Counted from the stretch's first letter, positions 29,986-39,445 are shown. The stretch: 64,000 bases of DNA from Caulobacteraceae bacterium (GCA_028290905.1 JAQGIW010000245.1:1-64000), one strand, 5' to 3'. Numbers and translations: made by a program. Notes: a model not told the origin generated them from the sequence alone.

Positions 29986-31158
29986 ATGATCCCGATCACC
30001 AAGCCGCTGCTCGACGACAGCGAGGCCGACGCGGCGGCCGCCGTGGTGCGCTCCGGCTGGCTGAGCCAGGGCGCGCAGGTCGCCGCCTTCGAGGCCGAGT
30101 TCGGCGCGCGGGTGGGCGCGCCCTATGCCTGCGCCGTCTCCAATTGCACGACGGCGCTGCACGTGGCGCTGATGGTGGCAGGCGTCGGCCCAGGCGACGA
30201 GGTCGTGACGGTCAGCCACAGCTTCATCGCGACGGCCAACGTGGTGCGTCAGTGCGGGGCCGCGCCGATCTTCGTCGATATCGACCCGCTCACCTATAAC
30301 CTCGATCCCGACCGGCTCGAGGCTGCGATCACGCCCAGGACCCGGGCGGTGCTCTGCGTCCACCAGCTCGGGATGCCTTGCGACCTCGCCAGGATCCTGC
30401 CGATCGCAGGCGCCCAGGGGCTGGCGGTCATCGAAGACGCCGCGTGCGCGATCGGGTCGGAGATCCGGCTGGACGGCCAGTGGTCGCCGATCGGGACGCC
30501 GCATGCCGACGTGGCCTGCTTCTCGTTTCATCCGCGCAAGGTGATCACCACCGGCGAGGGCGGCATGCTGACGACCCGCCACGCGGAATGGGACCACCAG
30601 TTCCGCCTGCTACGCCAGCACGGCATGAGCGTTTCGGACGCGGTGCGGCACCGCTCCGATCAGGTCGTGTTCGAAGACTACCTGATCAGCGGGTTCAACT
30701 ACCGCATGACCGATATCCAGGCCGCTATCGGCCGGCGACAGTTGCAGCGCCTGACCGGGATCATCGCCCGCCGGCGCGAGCTGGCCGGGCGATACCGCGA
30801 GCTGCTCGCCGACATCCCGACCGTGCGCCCCCCGTTTGAGCCGGACTGGGCGCGCTCGAACTGGCAGAGCTATGGGGTCGGGCTGCCGGACGGTGCGGAC
30901 CAGGGCCGGGTGATGCAGTCAATGTTGAAGATGGGCGTCGCCACCCGGCGCGGCGTGATGTGCGCCCATCTCGAGCCCGCCTACGCGGCCGCGACTGCGC
31001 CGCCGCTGCCCGCCTCTGAGGCCGCCCACAGCCGCACCATCCTGCTGCCGCTCTATCCGCAGATGACCCACGCCGAACAGGTGACTGTGGTTGGGGCGCT
31101 ACGCATGGCGCTCAACGCCGAGCCCGCGCTTGGCGACGCCTTCTGCGCGGTAGCCTAG
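29986..31158 (+). CDS. DegT/DnrJ/EryC1/StrS aminotransferase
   Basis: MIPITKPLLDDSEADAAAAVVRSGWLSQGAQVAAFEAEF; SNCTTALHVALMVAGVGPGDEVVTVSHSF; FSFHPRKVITTGEGGMLTT. Confidence 0.93.
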   Translation: MIPITKPLLDDSEADAAAAVVRSGWLSQGAQVAAFEAEFGARVGAPYACAVSNCTTALHVALMVAGVGPGDEVVTVSHSFIATANVVRQCGAAPIFVDIDPLTYNLDPDRLEAAITPRTRAVLCVHQLGMPCDLARILPIAGAQGLAVIEDAACAIGSEIRLDGQWSPIGTPHADVACFSFHPRKVITTGEGGMLTTRHAEWDHQFRLLRQHGMSVSDAVRHRSDQVVFEDYLISGFNYRMTDIQAAIGRRQLQRLTGIIARRRELAGRYRELLADIPTVRPPFEPDWARSNWQSYGVGLPDGADQGRVMQSMLKMGVATRRGVMCAHLEPAYAAATAPPLPASEAAHSRTILLPLYPQMTHAEQVTVVGALRMALNAEPALGDAFCAVA

Positions 31159-31159
31159 G

Positions 31160-32008
31160 ATGACTGCATCATCGACCCCTCTGCCGGCGCGCCGCGTGAC
31201 CGAGGTCCGGCCCGGCGGGCGCTGGGGCGACCTGGACCTCGCCGAGCTCTGGCGCTTCCGGGAGCTGCTCTACTGCCTGGTGCAGCGGGAGCTGAAGATC
31301 CGCTACAAGCAGGCGGCGATCGGCGTTGGCTGGGCCGTCCTCCAGCCGGTGCTGGCGGTGCTGATCTTCGCCGTCATCTTCGGCCACTTCGCCAAGATGC
31401 CGACGGGCGGAACGCCCTACGTCATCTTCGCCTTCACCGCGGTCCTGCCCTGGACCTACTTCTCCGAAGCTTTCCGCCGAAGCGCCGGCGGGCTGGTCAG
31501 CGACGCCGACCTGGTTCGCAAGATCTATTTCCCGCGGCTGATCGTGCCGCTGGCCCAGGTGACCGCGCCGCTCGCGGACTTCGCAGCCGGCTTCGTCGTG
31601 CTGCTGGTGCTGTTCGCCGCCTTCCACGTCGCCCCCACCCCGGCCATCGTGCTCCTGCCGCTCTTCCTGCTGGTGGCGCTGGCGCTGGCGCTGGCCATCG
31701 CGCTCTGGCTGGGCCCGATCAGCGTTCGCTTCCGCGACACGATCCACGCCTTGCCCTTCCTGCTCCAGATCTGGATGTACGCCTCGCCCGTGGCGTATCC
31801 GGCGTCGATCGTGCCGGAGCGCTGGCGCCTGCTCTACAGCCTCAACCCCATGGTCGGCGTCATCGAGGGCTTCCGTTGGGCCCTGCTCGGCTCCAGCCAG
31901 CCCGACTTCAGGGCCATGGCGGTCAGCGGGGCCTTCATCATCGTCGCGCTCGCCGGCGGGGTCGTCTACTTCCGGAAGATGGAGCGCTCCTTTGCCGACG
32001 TCATCTGA
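31160..32008 (+). CDS. ABC-2 type polysaccharide export permease (Wzm/TagG-like)
   Basis: RELLYCLVQRELKIRYKQAAIGVGWAVLQPVLAVLIFAVIFGHFAKMPT. Confidence 0.92.
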   Translation: MTASSTPLPARRVTEVRPGGRWGDLDLAELWRFRELLYCLVQRELKIRYKQAAIGVGWAVLQPVLAVLIFAVIFGHFAKMPTGGTPYVIFAFTAVLPWTYFSEAFRRSAGGLVSDADLVRKIYFPRLIVPLAQVTAPLADFAAGFVVLLVLFAAFHVAPTPAIVLLPLFLLVALALALAIALWLGPISVRFRDTIHALPFLLQIWMYASPVAYPASIVPERWRLLYSLNPMVGVIEGFRWALLGSSQPDFRAMAVSGAFIIVALAGGVVYFRKMERSFADVI

Positions 32009-33302
32009 CGCCCTGGGCGATGTCGCCATCGCCGCCACGGGTCTTGGCAAGCAGTACCGGCTCGGCGGCGGCCCGCGGCACAACACCCTCCGGGACGCGG
32101 TGACCGCCTCATTCAGCTCCCTCGGCAAGCCGCGCTCCACGCGTCAGGTCGCCGAACAGTTCTGGGCTCTGCGCGACGTCTCGTTCCAGATCCGGCAGGG
32201 AGAGAACGTCGGGATCCTGGGGTTGAACGGCGCCGGCAAAAGCACTCTGCTCAAGGTGCTCTCGCGGGTGACCACACCCACCACCGGAAGGGCGTGCATG
32301 ACCGGCCGCCTGGGCTCCCTCCTCGAGGTGGGCACAGGGTTCCACTTCGAGCTGACGGGACGCGAGAACGTCTACCTCTACGGCGCCATCCTGGGCATGA
32401 CGAGGGCCGAGATCGCCCGCAACTTTGAAGCCATTGTGGAGTTCGCGGGGGTCAGCGAATTCATCGACACCCCGGTCAAACGCTATTCCAGCGGCATGTA
32501 CGTGCGCCTCGCCTTCTCGGTCGCGGCGCACCTCGAGCCCGACATCCTGCTGCTCGACGAGGTGCTGTCGGTGGGTGACCTTGCGTTCCAGCGCAAATGC
32601 ATCGACTTCGCGAAGGGCCTGCAGAAGCGAAATGCGACGATCCTGTTCGTCTCGCACAACATGTTCAACATCAAGACCATGTGCGAGCGGGTGATCTACC
32701 TGCGCAACGGTCGGGTCGAATTCGATGGACCGACCGCACGAGGCATCGAGCTCTACGAGGCCGATTCCCAATTGAGCGAGGTCACCTGGGCGAACGGCGC
32801 GGGGTTGTCCGAAGCCGGTCGGCCCGTCACCATCACGAACGTCGCCCTGATGGACGAGGCAGGTGCGCCGCGCGGGGTGTTCGATCGGGGCGAAAGGCTG
32901 CGGTTACGGATCGGCTACAAGATCCATTGCCCCATTGAATCGCCGAATTTCATTGTCGCGATAATACGCTCCGACGGCGTTCCCTGCTGCAACTTCAACA
33001 CCGCCCTCGACGGAATGGCGGTCGAGGCGACAAGCGAGGCCGGCGTTCTGCAGCTCACCACGCCTCCGCTCAAGCTTGTGTCGGAGCTCTACAGGATCGA
33101 GATCCTGGTCCGGGAGAACGGCTTCGACAGGCTGCTGTGCGCCCAGGGGGGCGGCTCGTTCCATATCCGCGACGCATTGCTCGACACGCACTTCGGGGTG
33201 TTCCACGAGCCCGGCCACTGGACGCAGGAGACAGCTGAAGCCGGGGTCCCCAAACCACCTGACCTCGGGGCGCTGGCTGAAGAGCGCCGGGTCCGTGCCT
33301 GA
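31992..33302 (+). CDS. Polysaccharide ABC exporter ATPase (Wzt/TagH-like, C-terminal Wzt_C-type extension)
   Basis: QGENVGILGLNGAGKSTLLKVLSRVTTPTTG; YSSGMYVRLAFSVAAHLEPDILLLDEVLSVGD. Confidence 0.93.
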   Translation: MPTSSDALGDVAIAATGLGKQYRLGGGPRHNTLRDAVTASFSSLGKPRSTRQVAEQFWALRDVSFQIRQGENVGILGLNGAGKSTLLKVLSRVTTPTTGRACMTGRLGSLLEVGTGFHFELTGRENVYLYGAILGMTRAEIARNFEAIVEFAGVSEFIDTPVKRYSSGMYVRLAFSVAAHLEPDILLLDEVLSVGDLAFQRKCIDFAKGLQKRNATILFVSHNMFNIKTMCERVIYLRNGRVEFDGPTARGIELYEADSQLSEVTWANGAGLSEAGRPVTITNVALMDEAGAPRGVFDRGERLRLRIGYKIHCPIESPNFIVAIIRSDGVPCCNFNTALDGMAVEATSEAGVLQLTTPPLKLVSELYRIEILVRENGFDRLLCAQGGGSFHIRDALLDTHFGVFHEPGHWTQETAEAGVPKPPDLGALAEERRVRA

Positions 33303-33463
33303 TGCCGGTGCTTGTCGCCCCGGGGCTGCGAGAACGCGGGTCTTCCGAATGGCCGTCAAAGAGGTCGCTTGTCGAGCGCTCCGCCTGCCGGCCAGGTCGA
33401 GGTCGGAATAGCCCTGCCGCAGCCGCGGCGCTCGCGAAATCGGAGGTGAAGCCATGAACATCT

Positions 33464-34648
33464 TCACCGCCCCCCCGCGGCAAGCTGCTCGAGGAGGCGA
33501 CGGTGAGCGCGGATCATGGAGTCCGCACCGTAGACCTCCGTCGCGCGCGCCCGGTTGGCTGCGCCGACGGTGCGCCGAAGCTGAGGATCCTCCACCAATC
33601 GGGCGATGGCCGCCGTAAGTGCGAGGGTCGAATGGCCGACCACGAACGGGCGGTTCTCAGGCGAAAGCATGCTCCGCACATCGCCCACGTCGAACGACGC
33701 CACCGGCAGAGCCGCGTCCATGGCCTCGAGCACCACCAGCGGCATCTGCTCCGTGTCGCTCGACACGGCCAGCAGATCGCACTGCATCACGATATCTCGC
33801 GCGTCCCGACGCGCCCCGAGCAGGCGGACGCTGTCGCCAAGTTCAAGTGCGCGCGCCGCCGCGACCACCCGTGCGCGTTCCGGGCCATCGCCGATGATCA
33901 GCAGCGTCGCGCGGTCGCGCAGGGGAGCGAAGGCGTGCAATAGCCCGACAGGGTTCTTCTCTGGTCGGAGCGCGCCGCTCCAGGCGACTCTCACGCGGTG
34001 CGCAGGCAGGTCGAGGCCAAGAGTCTCCAGCGGTGTGGACGGACGTTGTCGGGAGGGTACGCCGTTCGGCACGTGGTGCAGCCTCCTAGGGCTGACGCCC
34101 CAACTCTCGAGGGCGAGGTTGCGCAGGGTCTCGGACGGCGCCAGCACGTGGCACCGTCGCAGCGCCAATCGCCGTCCCCATACTCGTCTCCGGAGCTGCC
34201 TTGTGGCTTCCTCCGGGCCGAAGCCGTCTTCAAGATGGAGGTGCGGGCGGCCGACGAAGGTGTTGGCGAAAGCAAACTCCATGGCGCCCCAATTATAGGT
34301 GAGCAGCACGTCCGGCCGGAGCTCGGCGAGCATGCGTCCGTAGGCGAGGAGCCGGCCCGGAAGACGCCCACATGAACGCGCGCTGAGATATGTGACCGCT
34401 GCGTCTTGAGGTACGATCTCGCTCGCCTCGTAGTCGCCGCGGAGAGCCAGGATACTGTGCGAGACGTCCGAGCCGAACCCAGCGGCGAGGCTGGCGAAAC
34501 GCACCTGGGCGCCGCCGATATTGAAATTCGGGAAGACGTGAAGCAGCCGCAGCCGCCGCCCCGAGGGCGGCGCGCCTGTTCGCTGTAGCGCAGCTGCGGA
34601 CCGTTCGCCGTGCGGCTCCCTCGAAAGGCCGGCGATGCCCTGGGCCAT
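33464..34648 (-). CDS. Glycosyltransferase family 4 (group 1)
   Basis: LLHVFPNFNIGGAQVRFASLAAGFG; VLEAMDAALPVASFDVGDVRSML. Confidence 0.87.
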   Translation of the reverse strand: MAQGIAGLSREPHGERSAAALQRTGAPPSGRRLRLLHVFPNFNIGGAQVRFASLAAGFGSDVSHSILALRGDYEASEIVPQDAAVTYLSARSCGRLPGRLLAYGRMLAELRPDVLLTYNWGAMEFAFANTFVGRPHLHLEDGFGPEEATRQLRRRVWGRRLALRRCHVLAPSETLRNLALESWGVSPRRLHHVPNGVPSRQRPSTPLETLGLDLPAHRVRVAWSGALRPEKNPVGLLHAFAPLRDRATLLIIGDGPERARVVAAARALELGDSVRLLGARRDARDIVMQCDLLAVSSDTEQMPLVVLEAMDAALPVASFDVGDVRSMLSPENRPFVVGHSTLALTAAIARLVEDPQLRRTVGAANRARATEVYGADSMIRAHRRLLEQLAAGGR

Positions 34649-34654
34649 CTCTCT

Positions 34655-36058
34655 TCACCGCCCGCCATGGGCGAACAGTACGACCCGAACCGTCTGCAGC
34701 AGGATGAGCAGATCCAGTACGAGGTCGCTTCGCTTCAGATAGTAGAGGTCGTAGGCAAGCTTGCGGCGCGCGTCCTCCACCGTGGCCCCGTAAGGATAGT
34801 TCACCTGCGCCCACCCGGTGATTCCCGGCGGCACTCTGTGCCTCAGGTCGTAGTAGGGAATCTGCTTCCTGAGCTGCTCAACGAAGAACGGTCGTTCGGG
34901 GCGCGGCCCGATGAAGCTCATCTCTCCGGCCAGGACATTGATCACCTGGGGTATCTCGTCGATCCGCACCTTGCGGATGAATCGCCCTACCCGTGTGACC
35001 CGGTCGTCACGGCTGCCGGCCCAACGCGGCGCTCCGTCGCTCTCGGCGTCGACGCGCATGCTGCGGAACTTCCAGGCCTTGAAGATCGCGCCGTTCAGTC
35101 CCACGCGCTCCTGGCGGTAGAAGACCGGTCCGGGGCCGTCCAGGTTAATGGCCAGGGCCACGAGCAGGCAAAGCGGCGCGGCGATGAGCAGGAAGGTCAG
35201 ACTGATGACCACGTCGATGACACGCTTCGCTCGCCGACGGGCTGGGCGGAGGATGAGCCCTTCGGAGAGCGCCAGCCAGGCGCCGGCGCCGCGGGCGACC
35301 TCCACCACGCCAGCCTCCCGCTCCCAGAAGTCAAGGGCGCCGATTACCCGAATGCCCCGCAGCTTGCATTCCAGCAGCTCGTCCACCGGCAGTGCGCCAC
35401 GGTCCTCGCAGGCGACCACGATTTCGTCGCTCTTCAGGTTTTCGGCCAGCTCGGAAAGGCTCAGCGCGCGGGCGGACGGGTCCGTCAGGAGGACATTGCC
35501 CATCCGGGTGGGCTGGAGGTCCGGGCCCCAGCTTTCAAGGGTCGTGAGATGCTCGAAACGGTCGCGCCCGGGGCCACGAAGGAAATCTCTCACCTTCTCC
35601 GAGTCGGCTGCGTCGCCGAGGATGAGAACCCGTCGCTTATGCGAGGGTCGGCCGAGCCACCAGCCAAGTGTGAGGCGCAGGCCAACCTGGACCGACATGA
35701 CAAGGGCCGCGGTCGCCCCGAGCAGCAGCGGGGAAGGTCCGAGCCGTCCCACCGCGGCGAAACCGCCTAGGGCCACGAACAGCAGCGCCGCGGCCGCAAT
35801 GAACTCCCAGCTCACGAGGAACCGCTTCAGGTAGGTCCCCACGTCGCGCGCTGCATCGCCGTTATAGACGCCAAGGGAGATGGTGAGCAGGAGCAGCCCA
35901 AGCGCGATGGCTACCGCCTGGTAGGGTTCGAGAGCTACCCCGCGCGCGCCGAAAGCATGAGGGAAGCTGATCCAGGCCAGCGGAAGAAAGAACAGCAGCG
36001 CGTCTAGTCCAGCATAGGCTACGGCGTGCCGCTCTACATGATGACCGAAGAGTTTCAA
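34655..36058 (-). CDS. Undecaprenyl-phosphate sugar phosphotransferase (EpsB/WcaJ-like, XrtA-associated type)
   Basis: RRAKRVIDVVISLTFLLIAAPLCLLVALAINLDGPGPVFYRQERVG...FKAWKFRSM...EIPQVINVLAGEMSFIGPRPERP. Confidence 0.92.
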   Translation of the reverse strand: MKLFGHHVERHAVAYAGLDALLFFLPLAWISFPHAFGARGVALEPYQAVAIALGLLLLTISLGVYNGDAARDVGTYLKRFLVSWEFIAAAALLFVALGGFAAVGRLGPSPLLLGATAALVMSVQVGLRLTLGWWLGRPSHKRRVLILGDAADSEKVRDFLRGPGRDRFEHLTTLESWGPDLQPTRMGNVLLTDPSARALSLSELAENLKSDEIVVACEDRGALPVDELLECKLRGIRVIGALDFWEREAGVVEVARGAGAWLALSEGLILRPARRRAKRVIDVVISLTFLLIAAPLCLLVALAINLDGPGPVFYRQERVGLNGAIFKAWKFRSMRVDAESDGAPRWAGSRDDRVTRVGRFIRKVRIDEIPQVINVLAGEMSFIGPRPERPFFVEQLRKQIPYYDLRHRVPPGITGWAQVNYPYGATVEDARRKLAYDLYYLKRSDLVLDLLILLQTVRVVLFAHGGR

Positions 36059-36335
36059 CGTGCATCCCCATTTCTGGGTATCTACTGAGGCCGTCCGGAC
36101 GCAAAGGCTCGGTGTCCTGATCTTTCAAGTCATGGTGAAGTGCGGCGACCTGCCCCTATCCAATGATCGCCGCGCGTGTGTTTTTTTGCTCGGCTTGAGG
36201 TCCAAGTGCCGCGCGCGCCTCGCGAGGGAGGGCTGCTGGCCACCTCGGCGGCAGGGCGGGTAGGGCGATTATCTTTCGATCACGCCTGTCGAGCCAGCTC
36301 CATGCGACTGTTGCGACCCGAAGCGGAGGCGGTCG

Positions 36336-37643
36336 ATGACGCGCGTGCTGGTATTCTCTACCCTGTTCCCCAATGCGGCCCAGCCAAACCACGGCGTCTT
36401 TGTCGAAAACCGGCTGCGCGAAACCGTTGCGCTCGGGGGGCTATCCGCCACTGTGCTTGCGCCCGTACCCCTCTTCCCCATTACCCATCGCGCCTTCGGA
36501 CGCTACGCCGCCATCGCCCGGGCGCCGCGATGGGAGGTCCGCCACGGGATCGAGGTGCTGCACCCGCGTTATCCGGTGCTGCCCAAGGTGGGCTCGTGGC
36601 TGGCGCCCACGGCGCTCTTCCGCACGGGGCTGAACGCCGTTCGCGATCTCGAGTCGCAGGGGCGGAGCTTCGATGTCATCGACGCCCACTACTTCTATCC
36701 GGACGGCGTCGCCGCGGCCCGGTTGGGCCGAGCCCTCCGGATCCCGGTGGTGGTCACCGCCCGAGGGAGCGATCTCACCCTAATTCCCTCGAGCGCCGGC
36801 CCCCGGCGGGTGATCCGTTGGGCCGCCCGGGAGGCCAGCGTCGGCGTCGCCGTTTGCGAGGACCTCAGGCGCCGCCTCGTGGAGCTCGGCGCGCCGGCCG
36901 AGCGCACCCTGGTGCTGCGCAATGGTGTGGACCTCGAGGTCTTCCGTCCGGGCGACCGTCAGGCCGCGCGGGCGACCCTGGGGTGCGATGCCTTCACCCT
37001 CGTGTCCGTCGGCAGCCTGATCGAGCGGAAGGGGCATGACCTCGTCATCGAAGCCCTTTGCAAACAGGCCGGCTGGCGGCTGCTGATCGCCGGATCCGGA
37101 CCCCTCAGAGGCGAACTCGAAGCCTTGGCGCGCCGCCTGAAAGTGGCCGATCGCGTCCGCTTCCTCGGCGAAGTTCCGCATGGGAGTCTCCCGGCGCTCT
37201 ACACCGCGGCGGACGTCATGGTCCTGGCCTCCTCGCGCGAGGGCTGGGCGAACGTGCTTCTGGAGGCCATGGCTTGCGGCGCGCCGGTGGCGGCGACAGA
37301 CGTGAATGGGACGCGCGAGGTCGTCGCCGCCCCGGTTGCCGGGCGGTTGATCGCGGAGCGGTCCGCCGCGGCGGTCGCCGAGGCAGTGCGCTCCATCGAG
37401 GCCTTCCCACCGGGCAGGAGCGAGACCAGACGCTACGCCGAACAGTTCGGCTGGGCTGAGATCGCCCAGGCCAACCGGGCCCTGCTCACCGCCGCAGGCG
37501 CCGCCGGCTACGATGGGCGTCACGATCCGAAGATCGTCACCGCCGCCCAGGTCCTGAGCCGGGCGAGGGGCGAAGCTATTGACGACCATCGGATCCGGCC
37601 GGGCGTTGCGGCTGATCGGCTACGCGTGCCACTCCAGCGGTGA
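36336..37643 (+). CDS. Glycosyltransferase family 4 (group 1)
   Basis: MTRVLVFSTLFPNAAQPNHGVFVENRLRETV; LIERKGHDLVIEAL; NVLLEAMACGAPVAATDVNGTREVV. Confidence 0.9.
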   Translation: MTRVLVFSTLFPNAAQPNHGVFVENRLRETVALGGLSATVLAPVPLFPITHRAFGRYAAIARAPRWEVRHGIEVLHPRYPVLPKVGSWLAPTALFRTGLNAVRDLESQGRSFDVIDAHYFYPDGVAAARLGRALRIPVVVTARGSDLTLIPSSAGPRRVIRWAAREASVGVAVCEDLRRRLVELGAPAERTLVLRNGVDLEVFRPGDRQAARATLGCDAFTLVSVGSLIERKGHDLVIEALCKQAGWRLLIAGSGPLRGELEALARRLKVADRVRFLGEVPHGSLPALYTAADVMVLASSREGWANVLLEAMACGAPVAATDVNGTREVVAAPVAGRLIAERSAAAVAEAVRSIEAFPPGRSETRRYAEQFGWAEIAQANRALLTAAGAAGYDGRHDPKIVTAAQVLSRARGEAIDDHRIRPGVAADRLRVPLQR

Positions 37644-38999
37644 TCGCCGGTCGATGGGCGGTCGCCTGTCGAGAATGCGGCAGGGGAGGCCGCACTTGCT
37701 GGCGCTGAGGCCGAAGACCTGCACCGCCTCCGCCTGGACCGGGATGAAGTGGGCGCCCTTGCCCGAGGCCGCAGGGCCGGCGCCGCTCTGGTTGACAAAC
37801 CCCGCCATCCCCCAAGAGCGATGACGCCGCAGCGCCGCCGGAGCCACCAGCGTCAGGTTCCGGACCTTTACTGCGGAGGGGTTGTGAAAGTCCTGACTCT
37901 CCCCGGAATAGTGGATGATCCAGCTGGCGTCGGAGTCCGGCGACTTCTCGCAGACCAGGCCGTCGATCGTCAGCACGCCCGCATTCGGGACATCTAGACA
38001 TGCGCTTTCGGTTCCGGCCGCGCCCAGCAATCGGCTGTTGCGGATGGTTGTGGCTGCGGCCCGGGTCTTCAGGAGGTGGCCGATGGTGCAGTCGGTTGAG
38101 AGCACATCATCGACAACGAGTTCGTCCACCTCACCAACATAGACGTTGTGACAGCGTCCGGCGCCGTTGCCGTTGTGATGGAAATGGCAGCGCCGTAGCA
38201 GGATCTTCTGGCCGGCGCCGCCGCCGAGGATCCCGTCGTCGCAGCCGCTCAGCTCGCAGTTCTCGATGACAATCCTGTTGCTGAGCGGCCGGTTGAAGAA
38301 GCTCTGGCCGAGGCGGATCGCCGCGTAGTTGCCGTAGCCGTCCTGGCGGCGGAAGCCCTGGAACCTCAGCCGGCGGAAGGTGGCGTCGAAGTCGCCGGTC
38401 GCGAACAGGCCCGTCTGATAGTAGAGAACGCCGTCCCCGCACCCGTCGGTGCACAGCAACGGCGGCGGCTTGCCCGGCTCGCCCTCAATGATCACCGGCC
38501 CCAGCAGATTGCCTTCATAGGGTGGCCATCCCACGAGTGACTTCCATCGCCGCGAATGGGAGCCGCTATCGTTCATGTAGTAACCGGGCGGTCCGGGGCT
38601 AATGATCACCCGGAAGCCCATCCGCGAGATCTGATCCGCGCCGCGGTAGCTGTTGTTCCAGCGAGCTTCCGAATTCATGAAGCAGCCCGCGAGGGTAAGC
38701 GAGGCGAACCGCTTTCCCGGTCCCACCTCCAGGACCTCGTAGGTGTTGTCTCTGGGACGCGGCTGCGCCTTGCCGGAGCCGCTCGGATCCTTGCGCTCCG
38801 ACGGCTTGGCGAGGGCGGCGACGCCCGCCGGAAGGACGGCTGTTGATAAAATGGCAGCCACCACCGAGCGCCGGGAGCACGACGCCCGAACCCGGTCGGC
38901 TTTCCGGTCATGGGCCTTCCGTCCGCTCCCCACCTGAACGCTCCCTCTGCCGGCTTTTGCGGCGAGTTCAGACAGGCGACTGCCGCTCGGAAATACCAA
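37620..38999 (-). CDS. Secreted right-handed parallel beta-helix protein (possible polysaccharide-processing enzyme)
   Basis: Signal-peptide-like N-region (CSRRSVVAAILSTAVLPAGVAAL) and beta-helix turns (NRIVIENCELSGCDDGILGGGAGQKILLRRCHFHHNGNG). Confidence 0.7.
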   Translation of the reverse strand: MVFPSGSRLSELAAKAGRGSVQVGSGRKAHDRKADRVRASCSRRSVVAAILSTAVLPAGVAALAKPSERKDPSGSGKAQPRPRDNTYEVLEVGPGKRFASLTLAGCFMNSEARWNNSYRGADQISRMGFRVIISPGPPGYYMNDSGSHSRRWKSLVGWPPYEGNLLGPVIIEGEPGKPPPLLCTDGCGDGVLYYQTGLFATGDFDATFRRLRFQGFRRQDGYGNYAAIRLGQSFFNRPLSNRIVIENCELSGCDDGILGGGAGQKILLRRCHFHHNGNGAGRCHNVYVGEVDELVVDDVLSTDCTIGHLLKTRAAATTIRNSRLLGAAGTESACLDVPNAGVLTIDGLVCEKSPDSDASWIIHYSGESQDFHNPSAVKVRNLTLVAPAALRRHRSWGMAGFVNQSGAGPAASGKGAHFIPVQAEAVQVFGLSASKCGLPCRILDRRPPIDRRSPLEWHA

Positions 39000-39152
39000 A
39001 AGAGGTGATTGCTGCCGCCTACCTCGGCGGGCGGGTGGAAATGGACGTTCCTGCCTCCAGCCCCACCTCGTCTCCCGACCAACCCTCCGCCGCTTCGGGG
39101 CCGAGGCCCATCGGGCCTGGGCCGACGCCGCCGCGGCCTGACATCGGGTGGA

Positions 39153-39195
39153 GGAGGGAGCTTTCGGGGCCAGCTCGGGTTAAGTTGTCAATTCC
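39153..39195. repeat. ~43-nt sequence also present at 781-823
   Basis: ggagggagctttcggggccagctcggg(t/c)ta..ttgtcaattcc shared with the region downstream of tRNA-fMet. Confidence 0.85.
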
Positions 39196-39294
39196 CCATT
39201 TCTTCCTCGCGGGCGGGTGTGTCCCGTTCGGAAAAGCGATTAGGGTAGCCGTAGAGGACTTTCTGTCGGATCTGGGCTAAGCGCATAACTCCTT

Positions 39295-39437
39295 GCGGCC
39301 GTGGGGGAATTGGTAGAGGCAACGGACCTGAAGACCCTCGCTGTGAAGGTCAAGGCGACCCTATTCCAGCACTCAAGCAGCCAGCTTGATCGGGAGCCGC
39401 GGCTTATGCCAACGTTGGCTGCGTGTCCCCGCACCCA
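39295..39437 (+). other. tRNA-like element (Leu-type 5' half with abnormal continuation; possible pseudo-tRNA)
   Basis: gtgggggaattggtagaggcaacggacctgaagaccctcg resembles the 5' half of tRNA-Leu; ends ...gtccccgcaccca and is followed by a terminator, but no cloverleaf fits. Confidence 0.45.
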
Positions 39438-39445
39438 ACCTTACG

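Noticed and set aside
29503-30597. Minus-strand ORF of 364 aa
   Set aside because: Mostly antisense to the DegT gene and overlapping the GT4 gene start; no family motif.
39295-39437. Calling the element selenocysteine tRNA, tmRNA or SRP RNA
   Set aside because: Tried both strands: no TCA anticodon arm with proper stems, no tmRNA tag, no SRP GGAAGG tetraloop region; left as tRNA-like only.
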